Shown here: piece after piece, positions 36,813-45,483 of the stretch | How the letters are laid out: every line of letters starts with the position of its first letter | How positions within the stretch are numbered: the first letter of the stretch is position 1 | Assembly: GCA_947167565.1 (NCBI GenBank) | Contig: CAMVIN010000003.1 | Location: 1-52,096 of the forward strand | DNA: 52,096 bases | Source: an uncultured Clostridia bacterium | GTDB taxonomy: Bacteria > Bacillota > Clostridia > Lachnospirales > Lachnospiraceae | Direction: 5' to 3' | Notes under the pieces: generated by a model | The model's input: only the letters and a program-made list of their open reading frames with translations | Told to the model about the DNA's origin: nothing | Database searches by the model: none | Translations under genes and position numbers: made by a program

Positions 36813-36947
36813 GGTATTGATGTCAAGAGAAGACAAAGATAAAGAAAGAGCAATCAGATTCGGAAAAACTTAAATGCGATAGCATTTGCCGTTTTATCCG
36901 GATTGATTGCTCTCTCTTTATCTTGTAGAGTCACTTGACATTAGTAC
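36813..36947. repeat. 135-base imperfect inverted repeat with an inner hairpin
   Basis: The left arm (36813-36869) and right arm (about 36890-36947) match at roughly 48 of 57 positions, for example AAGATAAAGAAAGAGCAATC against GATTGCTCTCTCTTTATCTT. The loop holds a second hairpin, AAATGC-GATA-GCATTT. Most mismatches are transitions that would be G-U pairs in one of the two RNAs. It covers the stop codon of the L,D-transpeptidase gene and could be its terminator, but it is far larger than needed. Confidence 0.8.
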
Positions 36948-39010
36948 CCGACTTTTTCCCCGTTCTTTTTCATATATCCACTGATTCTTCCGGCTTTGTA
37001 ATCTGCTTTCTTTCTGGAAAGTGGAACTGCCGGATCAGTCGGATCATAACTTACACCGTTGATTTTGATGGTTTTATTTTTTCCGAGTGGTCCCGGTTTT
37101 GAAGATTTTCCTTTTACAATCTTAATTGTAGAACCGGCCGAAGCATAATCATAAATCCATTTAGCATCAGCTACTGTCATTCGGATACAACCCGCAGATG
37201 CTGGTGAGCCGAGGCGATTGTAATTGTAGGAACTCAGTGCATAGTGTGATTGTGAACCTACGGCAATTGAGTGGAAGTATACATTCCCGACAATGTGGGA
37301 GGCCCAACGGGCATATACGGTACTTCCATCCGGTTCATACATCGGCTTCAAAGAGTATTTTACACCGACGGAATATGTTCCGATTGGAGTATAGGATGAA
37401 CTGGTATTCAATCCGCCTGTCCCTGCAACTGTAGACACATCGCGACCAACAGAAACGGTACAGGTCTTAACCGGAATATCGTATTTTTTTGTATCTTCAT
37501 CGTACATATACACAGTAACAACACAAGCGGCGCGGTTAATTTCAATGTAGAATTTATTTGTGTTGGAACTGCTGCTCTTCTTCAATTTCAATACTTTTGT
37601 CAAATCTTTCTGCTTAACATTGTTGACATAGTAGAATTTATATTTTTTGCCGTTGTATTTCTCATAATACCATCCGGTTTTTCCCATATCTTTTTTGCGA
37701 AGGGTATAGGTCTGGGAATTCAACAATACTTTTGTTCCCCAATTTGTATAGGCATATGCTTTGACTTTAAAACTTCCTGTCTGGGCATTTTTCAAAGTAA
37801 GTTTGTATTTAGAGGAGCTTTTGGTTGCCTTATAAACTCCAATCTTCTTCTTCTTTGAACTTGTCTTGTAAATGGCAAACGTAATTTTTTTAATGTTGCC
37901 GGGTACATAAGCACCTGTCAGCTTATAAAAACATTTTGCGTTCTTTTTCTTCGTGACAGAAAGTGTACCTTTTTGCACACGCTCATCTGCAGTAAGAACA
38001 GTGTCCAGCGTTTTGTTTGAGCCATTTACATCGGTAATTACAGTCTTTACCGTGTACTGCTCTAAAGAATATTTCAGTTTTTTCAAATAAATCGTTGAAT
38101 AATAAAATGTTTTTGCGGTATCTTTAATTTTAGCTGTTGCTGTGTATACTTTGGAACCTTTACTGTTATAAATGTTGAATTTAACACTTGCTACATTAAA
38201 TGGATTATAAAAATCTTTTAAGCGAATCCGAAATGCTTTTTTCTTTTCTAATGTGTTCGTTTTAATAACCTTCAACAAGCCATATGTCGGATTTACTTCA
38301 TATGTTGTAGAGGCCAAAGTTTTGTTCAAAGAAGAATTCTTTGTGTTTGTGAGAAGAAGTTTTGCATTCCACGTGCCGTACTGGACACCGCCCTGAGATA
38401 CATTGAATGACCAAACCAAGCCGGAACCGGTAACATTTGTTTTGGCACCGATTGTTTTGGCTGCGGACTCTGTGGAACTGCTTGGCCAGGCAATAACAGA
38501 CACCTGATTGCCCTCGCCGGGAACAAGTACTTCTCCGGCTGTCTCAGTGGAACTCATCTTCAGACTTCTCTTGGCGTCAGATTTTTTCCCGGTAATCGAG
38601 AATGCAATCTTATCCGTGTGAATGGAAAAATCACATGTGCCGACATTGACAGAGGTAGTTCCTACCATGACAGTAACCGTAAGTTTTTCGTATGTGTTAT
38701 TTACATCGGCAAGAGAAAAGGTACCATTATAAGTACCGTCAACACAGTTTTCTTCGGTTAATTCAATGCCCTGTGATAAGAGAAGGGTATTTTTATCGCC
38801 GGTTACATATAGTGTAATCGTGTTTGTCTGAGTAATGTCCAAACCTTTTATCGTATAACTGCACTGTCCGGCTGAGCGATCTGTTGTCAAACTTGCAGTA
38901 TAAGATGGTGTGGTATCTTCTGGTGTTTCAGCGCCGGCATAGTTGCTGACGAGAAGCGGCATAACAAGAACCGCAAGAAAAAGAAGAATGGATTTGGTAA
39001 TTGTTTTCAT
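36941..39010 (-). CDS. L,D-transpeptidase (YkuD family) with a long beta-rich N-terminal region
   Basis: ATG 39010 has GGAGG just upstream. The 689-residue secreted protein has a signal peptide (about 1-27; ILLFLAVLVMPLLVSNYAGA) and then about 450 residues of repeated beta domains rich in lysine and threonine. The YkuD catalytic domain lies at about 490-635 (KFYIEINRAACVVTVYMYD, then SYTPIGTYSVG, VYFHSIAVG and LGSPASAGCIRM). The active cysteine is C608. The usual SHGC is SAGC here. The enzyme should form 3-3 cross-links in peptidoglycan or attach proteins to it. The gene ends inside a very large inverted repeat. Confidence 0.9.
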   Translation of the reverse strand: MKTITKSILLFLAVLVMPLLVSNYAGAETPEDTTPSYTASLTTDRSAGQCSYTIKGLDITQTNTITLYVTGDKNTLLLSQGIELTEENCVDGTYNGTFSLADVNNTYEKLTVTVMVGTTSVNVGTCDFSIHTDKIAFSITGKKSDAKRSLKMSSTETAGEVLVPGEGNQVSVIAWPSSSTESAAKTIGAKTNVTGSGLVWSFNVSQGGVQYGTWNAKLLLTNTKNSSLNKTLASTTYEVNPTYGLLKVIKTNTLEKKKAFRIRLKDFYNPFNVASVKFNIYNSKGSKVYTATAKIKDTAKTFYYSTIYLKKLKYSLEQYTVKTVITDVNGSNKTLDTVLTADERVQKGTLSVTKKKNAKCFYKLTGAYVPGNIKKITFAIYKTSSKKKKIGVYKATKSSSKYKLTLKNAQTGSFKVKAYAYTNWGTKVLLNSQTYTLRKKDMGKTGWYYEKYNGKKYKFYYVNNVKQKDLTKVLKLKKSSSSNTNKFYIEINRAACVVTVYMYDEDTKKYDIPVKTCTVSVGRDVSTVAGTGGLNTSSSYTPIGTYSVGVKYSLKPMYEPDGSTVYARWASHIVGNVYFHSIAVGSQSHYALSSYNYNRLGSPASAGCIRMTVADAKWIYDYASAGSTIKIVKGKSSKPGPLGKNKTIKINGVSYDPTDPAVPLSRKKADYKAGRISGYMKKNGEKVGY

Positions 39011-39034
39011 AAAAAACCTCCTTATTTTATTAAA

Positions 39035-39106
39035 TACTCCCGGCGGGAATCGAACCCACAACTGCCCCTTAGGAGGGGGCTGTTATATCCATTTAACTAC
39101 GAGAGC
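39035..39106 (-). tRNA. tRNA-Arg (CCT)
   Basis: On the minus strand acceptor GCTCTCG pairs with CGGGAGT. The anticodon stem GCCCC/GGGGC closes loop CTCCTAA with anticodon CCT (39071-39073 on the plus strand). The T-stem GTGGG/CCCGC surrounds TTCGATT. CCA is not encoded. It lies between metK and the transpeptidase gene and probably shares their direction of transcription. Confidence 0.93.
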
Positions 39107-39153
39107 AGATTGCCACAAAACTGTGGCTAATTCGTGTCGGATTTGTAAACACG

Positions 39154-40332
39154 TTATAAATATTTTTTAAGAGTTTCCACTTTATCAAGTTTCTCCCAAG
39201 GCAAATCCAAATCAGAACGTCCAAAGTGACCGTAGGCTGCTGTCTGCTTATAAATCGGACGGCGAAGGTCAAGCATCTGGATAATTCCAGCCGGACGAAG
39301 ATCAAAATTGTCCTGAATAATATCAACCAGTTTTTCCTCCGGTAATTTGCCGGTGCCAAATGTGTCAATGCGAACAGAGGTCGGTGTCGCTACACCAATG
39401 GCATAAGAAATCTGAATCTCTGCCTTGTCACAAAGGCCGGCAGCGACAATGTTCTTTGCCACATAGCGTGCTGCGTAAGCTGCCGAGCGGTCAACTTTTG
39501 TCGGATCTTTTCCGGAAAAAGCGCCGCCGCCGTGACGTGCCCATCCACCGTATGTATCGACAATAATTTTGCGTCCGGTAAGACCACTGTCTCCATTTGG
39601 ACCACCGATAACAAAGCGTCCTGTCGGATTGATGTAAATCTTTGTGTCTTCATCGATCAAATCGGTAGGAAGCACAACATCAATGACATGCTCACGGATG
39701 TCCTTCTGAATCTGTTCCCAGGTAATATCTTCACTGTGCTGGGAAGATATTACAACGGCATCCAGACGAAGTGGTTTGCCGTCGGCATCATATTCAACAG
39801 TAACCTGTGATTTACCATCCGGACGAAGATACGGCAATGTGCCATCTTTGCGAACTTTGGTTAATTGTCTTGTCAGTTTGTGAGCAAGATAAATCGGATA
39901 TGGCATATAGTCTTCGGTTTCATTGGTGGCATATCCAAACATCATACCTTGATCACCGGCACCGATTGCATCAATCTCAGAATCGGTAAGTTTTGTCTCC
40001 AGTGAGTGGTCAACACCCATAGCGATATCTGCTGACTGTTTATCCATAGCGACTGTCACACCGCAGAGATTTCCATCAAATCCCTTTTCGGAAGAGTCGT
40101 ATCCGATGTTACAGATCGTTTCACGAACAAGTTTTTGTATATCAACCTGTGCATTGGAGGTAATCTCCCCCATAACAAGAACAAGACCGGTTGTAATGGC
40201 TGTTTCACAGGCAACGCGGCTCATCGGATCCTGCTCTAACATAGCATCAAGCACGGAATCTGAAATCTGATCACAAATTTTATCCGGATGACCCTCGGTG
40301 ACAGATTCAGATGTAAATAGTATTGCACCCAT
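39154..40332 (-). CDS. metK: S-adenosylmethionine synthetase
   Basis: This 392-residue cytoplasmic enzyme makes S-adenosylmethionine from ATP and methionine. Signatures present are [20 protein letters not shown] at the start, [12 protein letters not shown] (the methionine-site loop), the P-loop-like [18 protein letters not shown], and [13 protein letters not shown] near the end. AAAGGAG lies nine bases before the ATG. I looked for a SAM riboswitch in the 5' region and saw no typical leader; the promoter lies only about 40 bases from the start, leaving no room for one. Confidence 0.97.
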   Translation of the reverse strand: MGAILFTSESVTEGHPDKICDQISDSVLDAMLEQDPMSRVACETAITTGLVLVMGEITSNAQVDIQKLVRETICNIGYDSSEKGFDGNLCGVTVAMDKQSADIAMGVDHSLETKLTDSEIDAIGAGDQGMMFGYATNETEDYMPYPIYLAHKLTRQLTKVRKDGTLPYLRPDGKSQVTVEYDADGKPLRLDAVVISSQHSEDITWEQIQKDIREHVIDVVLPTDLIDEDTKIYINPTGRFVIGGPNGDSGLTGRKIIVDTYGGWARHGGGAFSGKDPTKVDRSAAYAARYVAKNIVAAGLCDKAEIQISYAIGVATPTSVRIDTFGTGKLPEEKLVDIIQDNFDLRPAGIIQMLDLRRPIYKQTAAYGHFGRSDLDLPWEKLDKVETLKKYL

Positions 40333-40372
40333 ATATATTCTCCTTTGTTTTAATTTCCTGTACTAATATCCT

Positions 40373-40401
40373 ATTCTACTATATGAAATTTCAATCGTCA
40401 A
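40373..40401 (-). promoter_or_regulatory. Sigma-A promoter of metK
   Basis: On the minus strand TTGACG (40396-40401), a 17-base spacer and TAGAAT (40373-40378). The short leader that follows excludes a large riboswitch. Confidence 0.8.
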
Positions 40402-40515
40402 GCACTGATGAGTACAAAAACTTGACAAAAAAAACGAAAGAAAATAGAAAAAAGGTATATATTTTGTCAATAGTGTGTTATAATATTGTGGAATCTATGG
40501 TCAGGAGATGGTTTT

Positions 40516-41217
40516 GTGCCAAAGGATGATATTTTTGTCAGGGAAATGCTCGGGAATGTTATGCATGACCTGAAAACGCCGCTGACTGCTGTCAGAGGAT
40601 ATGCGCAAGGAATTCTTGACGGCGTGGCGAATACGCCGGAGCGTTTAAATAAGTATGCGGTTACGATACGCAATAAAGCTGAAGATATGTCTAATTTAGT
40701 GGATGATATTTCCTTTTTTTCCAGAATTTATCAACAAGACGATAATTATGATTTTCAGCTTGTGAATGTTTGTGAATACATGAGTGAGTGCATTAGCGGT
40801 AGATCTTTGGACTTGGAGACGAGAAAGATTAGTCTTCTCTATCAGTTTCAAGCGAAACCGGATTCTATGTTCCGGATTGATTCGGAACGGCTAAAGAGAG
40901 TTATTTACAATATTATAGATAACTCATCAAAGTACATTCATACAGAGATAGGGATTTTGTATGTTCAAGTCAGTGAAACGGATGAAAAGATTATCATCCG
41001 AATTTCGGATAATGGTCAGGGGATAGAAAAAAAGGAGCTGTCTAAGATTTTTGAGAGATTTTACCGGACTGACCGCTCCCGGAATTCGACGACAGGTGGA
41101 AGTGGTATTGGTCTGTCAGTAGCCAAAAAGATCATAGAGGATCACAATGGGAGTATATGGGCGGACAGTGAAATTGGTGAGGGGACAACGATTTCGCTGG
41201 AGCTTCCTAAAAGCTGA
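40516..41217 (+). CDS. Soluble sensor-less histidine kinase
   Basis: The start GTG 40516 has AGGAG eight bases upstream; an extended -10 (TGTTATAAT, 40476-40484) lies closely ahead. The 233-residue protein begins almost directly with the dimerization helix: the phosphoacceptor is H17 in VMHDLKTPLTAVRGYAQG. The ATPase domain follows (N box IDNSSKYIH, SDNGQGIEKKE, GGSGIGLSVAKK). There is no membrane segment, HAMP, PAS or other sensor. Only about 180 bases separate it from metK, so no upstream part is hidden. It should phosphorylate the regulator encoded next, with its input coming from a partner protein. Confidence 0.88.
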   Translation: MPKDDIFVREMLGNVMHDLKTPLTAVRGYAQGILDGVANTPERLNKYAVTIRNKAEDMSNLVDDISFFSRIYQQDDNYDFQLVNVCEYMSECISGRSLDLETRKISLLYQFQAKPDSMFRIDSERLKRVIYNIIDNSSKYIHTEIGILYVQVSETDEKIIIRISDNGQGIEKKELSKIFERFYRTDRSRNSTTGGSGIGLSVAKKIIEDHNGSIWADSEIGEGTTISLELPKS

Positions 41218-41268
41218 ATAGTTACATATTATTACGGTATTACAAAATTAAACAAAAGGAGGGATAGT

Positions 41269-41970
41269 GTGAGAAAGGTACTGATAATAGAGGATGAACT
41301 TCCTATTGCAGAACTGGAAAAAGATTATTTAGAGTTGAGTGATTTTGATGTCACGATTGAAACAGATGGCATAGAAGGGGAAAAAAAGGCCATGACCGGT
41401 GAGTACGATATTTTGATTCTGGATGTTATGCTTCCCGGTAAGGATGGGTTTGAGATTTGCAGTAATTTTAGGGAAAAATATCTGACACCTGTTATTATGG
41501 TGTCGGCCAAAAAAGAAGATGGGGATAAGATTCATGCACTGGGGCTTGGCATAGATGATTATATGACAAAGCCATTTAGCCCGGGTGAACTTGTGGCGCG
41601 GGTGAAAGCACATTTAGGGCGATATGATACGCTGCTGGAGCAGGGTGGCCAGAAGAAGAAAGATGATGGAAACCTGATTGTAGTGAAAGATTTGAATATT
41701 GATCGAGCTGCCCGCCGGGTTACTGTTCGTGGCGAAGAGAAAATATTTACCAATAAAGAATTTGACTTGTTGTATTTTTTTGCTACGCATCCGAATCGTG
41801 TATTTTCAAGAAAGGAATTATTTGAAAAAATCTGGGGATTCACGCAGGGTGACATGGCGACGGTGACGGTTCATATTCGAAAGATTCGGGAGAAAATCGA
41901 GTTGGATACATCGAAGCCGGAATATATTGAGACAGTGTACAGTTCCGGCTATCGGTTCAATGCAAAATAA
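41269..41970 (+). CDS. Response regulator, OmpR family
   Basis: GTG 41269 follows AAAAGGAGGG. The 233-residue protein has a receiver domain with EDE acidic residues near the start (LIIEDELPIAEL), the phosphoacceptor aspartate in LILDVMLPGKDGFE (about residue 50), the switch residue in MVSAKKEDG and K in DDYMTKPF. A winged helix follows (about 135-230; FTNKEFDLLYFFA, VTVHIRKIREKIE, VYSSGYRF). It is co-transcribed with the soluble kinase 51 bases upstream. Target genes are unknown. Confidence 0.93.
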   Translation: MRKVLIIEDELPIAELEKDYLELSDFDVTIETDGIEGEKKAMTGEYDILILDVMLPGKDGFEICSNFREKYLTPVIMVSAKKEDGDKIHALGLGIDDYMTKPFSPGELVARVKAHLGRYDTLLEQGGQKKKDDGNLIVVKDLNIDRAARRVTVRGEEKIFTNKEFDLLYFFATHPNRVFSRKELFEKIWGFTQGDMATVTVHIRKIREKIELDTSKPEYIETVYSSGYRFNAK

Positions 41971-42038
41971 TTTGGGGTTATAAGACAGTTCCTTTTTTCA
42001 CATACTGCTGCGAATAATTTTAAAATTTCAGAAAATAA

Positions 42039-42072
42039 TAATATGGCGGATCATTTATGGTTCGCCATATTA
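42039..42072 (+). terminator. Hairpin after the response regulator gene
   Basis: TAATATGGCGGA (42039-42050) pairs with TTCGCCATATTA (42061-42072), one G-T pair included. Only a short T-run (CTATTTTC) follows, so termination is likely but weak. Confidence 0.55.
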
Positions 42073-42095
42073 CTATTTTCGGGGAGGGAACGGCA

Positions 42096-43106
42096 ATGAA
42101 TACAAGGTATTTAACATTGTTTTTCACAGCTCTTGCCCTTTTTTTTGTGTTTCGTTTTATGTTGCCGCTCATCCTCCCTTTTGTGCTGGCCTATTTTTTT
42201 GCCAAGAGTCTATCGCCGGTCATTCGATTTTTGACCGAAAAATTGTGTTGGCACAGGCGGTTCAGTTCTATTATGCTTGTGTTTCTCACAGTTACCGTTT
42301 TGACGGGATTTCTATTTTTTATAGGGAGTACGGTTATTCGTCAGACAATTCTTCTTTTGCAGAAAATTCCTGTATATGGCCAGATGTTAGATCAAAGTTT
42401 AAATAGTCTCTGCGGCCGCTGTGACAAAATTATGGAATTTGTGGACGGAACAAGTTACCATTATATGGAAAATCAAATTTCAAAATTATATGCGGACATT
42501 GGAAATCATATTTTGCCAAGAATTTCAAATTGCGCTGTTTTAATTTTTCGTCAAATGGCAAAATTGGCAAGTGGAATTTTTATTTTTTTTCTTTCTGCTA
42601 TGCTGATTTTGCTGGATGATGCGTTTCCGGCGCTGCACAGAAAACTGCGCCCCTTTGTTATTCGGCTGAGAAGTGCAGGGCTCGCTTATATGAAAGCCCA
42701 GTGCATTATCATTTTTTTGATTGCAGTTATTTTGAGTGTGGGGCTCTATCTGATGAAAAATGAGTATGCCCTCTTGTTTGGTATTGGAATTGCGGTATTT
42801 GATGCATTTCCGATTATGGGAAGCGGAATTATTCTTGTGCCATGGGCAATCGCAAAAGTTTTCTGCGGTGATTTTTATGGGGCGGCAATATTGGCGACAC
42901 TTTTTGCCATCACAACCTGTGTTCGCGAAATTATTGAGCCCAGAATATTTGGTAAAGAATTGGGAATGAAGCCGCTCTATGTGCTTATTTCAGTATATGT
43001 CGGGATAAAATTATTTGGCTTTGGGGGAATTTTACTCGGACCAATTGCATTGACTGTCTTAAAGGTAGTGGACGACCTGACGAAAAAGGCAGCGTCAGGC
43101 GCTTAG
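42096..43106 (+). CDS. AI-2E family (YtvI-like) membrane protein
   Basis: ATG 42096 follows GGGAGG. The 336-residue protein has about seven membrane segments: two at the N-terminus (LTLFFTALALFFVFRFM and LPFVLAYFFAKSL), a soluble central part, then LLLPK-free helices such as LIAVILSVGLYLMKNEYALL and LFGIGIAVFDAFPIMGSGII, ending with the family signature VYVGIKLFGFGGILLGPIA. Many AI-2E proteins are transporters or sodium antiporters; the spore-forming Firmicutes paralogue YtvI is a sporulation membrane protein. A GerA-type gene two genes downstream makes YtvI plausible, but the sequence alone does not decide. Confidence 0.85.
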   Translation: MNTRYLTLFFTALALFFVFRFMLPLILPFVLAYFFAKSLSPVIRFLTEKLCWHRRFSSIMLVFLTVTVLTGFLFFIGSTVIRQTILLLQKIPVYGQMLDQSLNSLCGRCDKIMEFVDGTSYHYMENQISKLYADIGNHILPRISNCAVLIFRQMAKLASGIFIFFLSAMLILLDDAFPALHRKLRPFVIRLRSAGLAYMKAQCIIIFLIAVILSVGLYLMKNEYALLFGIGIAVFDAFPIMGSGIILVPWAIAKVFCGDFYGAAILATLFAITTCVREIIEPRIFGKELGMKPLYVLISVYVGIKLFGFGGILLGPIALTVLKVVDDLTKKAASGA

Positions 43107-43127
43107 CGGAAATTCCCTGAAAAGAGT

Positions 43128-43553
43128 TTATTTATGAATCCACTGGCTCATGCCGGAACCGTGGTTGCCAAACGGGCGCTTGTGAAAGCCAAGTTTTTCG
43201 TAAAAAGGCTCTTTGTTCATTGCGGACATGAGATTGACCATGATTGTCTCGTCTCCCTCAACCTGTTCTTTCAGCCAGGCAAGGACATTTTCGATGAGTT
43301 TTCGCCCGAGCCCCTGTGACTGATGGGAAGGGCGAACAATGACATCACAGATGAAATAGACGTAGCCGCCATCTCCGACAACGCGAGCCATGCCAATCGG
43401 GCGATCTCCCTCCATTGCAACAATGAGATAGAGTGCGTTGGCGAGCGCAACTTTGGCCCGGTTTGGACGAATGGTAATAAAATCAACGCTTGCACGAAGA
43501 TCATTGTAGTTTTCTATTGTTATTTCATGAGTAAATGTGATATTTGGCAGCAT
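43128..43553 (-). CDS. GNAT-family N-acetyltransferase
   Basis: ATG 43553 is preferred (AAGG six bases upstream) over one at 43580. The 141-residue protein shows the GNAT fold: PIGMARVVGDGGYVYFICDV as the strand pair before motif A, then VRPSHQSQGLGRKLIENVLA as the acetyl-CoA loop, and EPFYEKLGFHKRPF near the end. It should transfer an acetyl group from acetyl-CoA to an unknown amine. It converges with the YtvI-like gene and lies behind the DUF4250 gene on the same strand. Confidence 0.9.
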   Translation of the reverse strand: MLPNITFTHEITIENYNDLRASVDFITIRPNRAKVALANALYLIVAMEGDRPIGMARVVGDGGYVYFICDVIVRPSHQSQGLGRKLIENVLAWLKEQVEGDETIMVNLMSAMNKEPFYEKLGFHKRPFGNHGSGMSQWIHK

Positions 43554-43574
43554 AGTTAACCTTTCAGAATATTT

Positions 43575-43622
43575 CAGCATCCCGCATTCGTAGTCGCTTC
43601 ACGACTCCTCATGTGGATGCTG
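43575..43622. repeat. Branched hairpin between the DUF4250 and GNAT genes
   Basis: CAGCATCC (43575-43582) pairs with GGATGCTG (43615-43622), continued by CGCAT/ATGTG, with an inner AGTCG/CGACT hairpin. A T-run follows on the plus strand only. Both flanking genes are on the minus strand, so it may act as an mRNA-processing or attenuating structure rather than a terminator. Confidence 0.6.
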
Positions 43623-43627
43623 GATTT

Positions 43628-43804
43628 TTATACAAATTTATTTGTTGTCTCGTCATAATGATAATCGATAGAAGCGAGTGTCTCCCGAAGAGATTCCTCG
43701 TCAATTTCGCAGTCAGAGCAGAGCTCCTCCAAAGTTGCAAAGTGATCTCTCAATTTTGTATTCACATAGCTTAACAAAATAATGGGGTCCTGCGGTATAT
43801 CCAA
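43628..43804 (-). CDS. DUF4250 domain protein, 58 residues
   Basis: The minus strand encodes LDIPQDPIILLSYVNTKLRD, then LEELCSDCEIDEESLRETLA and SIDYHYDETTNKFV. This is the DUF4250 family, a very small Clostridia protein with a helix-turn-helix-like shape and no known role. Translation begins at TTG 43804, with GGAGG about nine bases upstream. The usual length is about 60 residues, so it is complete. Confidence 0.85.
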   Translation of the reverse strand: MDIPQDPIILLSYVNTKLRDHFATLEELCSDCEIDEESLRETLASIDYHYDETTNKFV

Positions 43805-43917
43805 TGTAAAAACACCTCCGTATGTAATAAAGTTACACTTATTTTACATAGAAAGGGGTTTTTTTGTCAACCCTTATTATATAAGGCGGCGAAAAATGCC
43901 CGATGGAGGGAATGCAA

Positions 43918-45357
43918 ATGCTTGAGAGCAAAACGGAGTTTTCAAAGGATTTTTATAAAAATAAACAGCGGATTGATGAACTTTTTCATATAGACAAAAG
44001 TTTCGATCTGATGTACCGGGTGGTGACAATTGGTGGCAAAATGGCTTGTTTTTACATTATTGATGGCTTCTGTAAAGATGAAGTTATGGAGAAGATATTA
44101 GAATTTTTGTATCAGATTCCGGCGGTAGAAATGCCGGATACAGCACATGATTTTATGAAGGAAAAACTGCCCTATGGCGAAATTGATTTGATTTCCACGG
44201 AAAATGATTTGGTTCAAAGGGTGCTGTCCGGTGTCCCGGTACTCATGATTGACGGGTATGATGAAATTATGGCAATGGATTTTCGCTCTTATCCGGCGCG
44301 AAGTGTGGACGAGCCGGTAAAAGATAAGGTGATGAAGGGCTCGCGTGATGGTTTTGTGGAGACGGTTGTGTATAATACCGCATTGATTCGGCGCCGGATC
44401 CGTTCGACAGAGCTGGTGATGGAGATGCACACCGTGGGGAAAAATTCCAGAACCGATGTGGTCATTGCCTACATGAATAACCGGGTGGAGAAAGAAATGC
44501 TGCAGGAAATCCGGGAGCGCGTTGACAAAATTCAAGTAGATGCTCTTACTATGAACCACCAGAGTCTGGCAGAAAGTCTTTTTCAGCACAAGTGGTACAA
44601 TCCTTTTCCTAAATTTAAATTTACAGAGAGACCGGACACGACGGCGGCGAGCATTTTGGAGGGAAGTATTGCGATTCTGGTGGACAACTCCCCGGCTGCC
44701 ATGATTCTTCCTACCTCTGTATTTGACATTGTGGAAGATGCCGATGATTATTATTTTCCCCCAATTACAGGAACGTATCTGCGGATATCGCGTATGATAA
44801 TTAATTTTCTCGCTGTTGTGTTGACTCCGCTGTTTCTTCTATTATTAAAGAACCCGGGCTGGATACCGCCCTCGCTGGAATTCATCCAGTTATCAGAGCC
44901 GGCTCATGTTCCGGTTTTTCTTCAGATGTTGATTTTGGAATTTGCCATAGACGGATTAAAGCTGGCGTCACTCAACACACCGAATATGCTCAGTGTCCCG
45001 CTCAGTGTTGTGGCAGGTATTGTGTTTGGCGACTATACGGTTACTTCCGGCTGGTTTAATGCAGAAATCATGTTGTATATGGCGTTTGTTGCGGTCGCCA
45101 ACTACTCGCAGGTCAGCATGGAGCTTGGTTATGCGCTGAAATTTATGCGGCTCATCACGATTTGCCTGACAGCGGCGTTTAATCTCTGGGGGTTTATCGG
45201 AGGTCTGGCATTTACTGTCTTTTGCATTGTCGCCAACCGTTCTATTGGCGGAAAGAGTTATATTTATCCGGTTATTCCATTTAATCCGCGCCAATTTTTA
45301 CAGCGATTCTGCCGCGTCAGTCTGCCGAATGCCGAGAAAATCAGAAAGAACTCGTAA
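43918..45357 (+). CDS. GerA/SpoVAF-family spore germination protein
   Basis: ATG 43918 fits GGAGGG seven bases upstream. The 479-residue protein has a soluble N-terminal half (about 1-290) with GerA signatures such as DGYDEIMAMDFRSYPARSVD, EPVKDKVMKGSRDGFVETVV, NTALIRRRIRSTELVMEMHT and ILVDNSPAAMILPTSVFD. About five membrane segments follow (SRMIINFLAVVLTPLFLLLL and others). Standing alone without GerB and GerC partners, it is more like SpoVAF, which is linked to the SpoVA channel in the spore inner membrane, than a full nutrient receptor. Its presence suggests the organism makes endospores. Confidence 0.9.
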   Translation: MLESKTEFSKDFYKNKQRIDELFHIDKSFDLMYRVVTIGGKMACFYIIDGFCKDEVMEKILEFLYQIPAVEMPDTAHDFMKEKLPYGEIDLISTENDLVQRVLSGVPVLMIDGYDEIMAMDFRSYPARSVDEPVKDKVMKGSRDGFVETVVYNTALIRRRIRSTELVMEMHTVGKNSRTDVVIAYMNNRVEKEMLQEIRERVDKIQVDALTMNHQSLAESLFQHKWYNPFPKFKFTERPDTTAASILEGSIAILVDNSPAAMILPTSVFDIVEDADDYYFPPITGTYLRISRMIINFLAVVLTPLFLLLLKNPGWIPPSLEFIQLSEPAHVPVFLQMLILEFAIDGLKLASLNTPNMLSVPLSVVAGIVFGDYTVTSGWFNAEIMLYMAFVAVANYSQVSMELGYALKFMRLITICLTAAFNLWGFIGGLAFTVFCIVANRSIGGKSYIYPVIPFNPRQFLQRFCRVSLPNAEKIRKNS

Positions 45358-45408
45358 ACTTTTTGCTGCCGTTTCACAATTCCATCACAATTAGAGAGTG
45401 ATTTTCGG

Positions 45409-45437
45409 TTGATTTTCGTTTTTTAATCGTGTATAAT
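45409..45437 (+). promoter_or_regulatory. Sigma-A promoter of the PEP carboxykinase gene
   Basis: TTGATT (45409-45414), a 17-base spacer and a perfect TATAAT (45432-45437). It lies 47 bases ahead of the start codon. Confidence 0.8.
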
Positions 45438-45483
45438 GACCGTATTGACAACAAAATCTATAAAGAAAAGAGGTAAATGTAAG

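Noticed and set aside
40333-40515. A SAM riboswitch for metK
   Set aside because: The metK promoter lies about 40 bases from the start codon, leaving no room for a SAM-I type leader, and no typical stems are seen.
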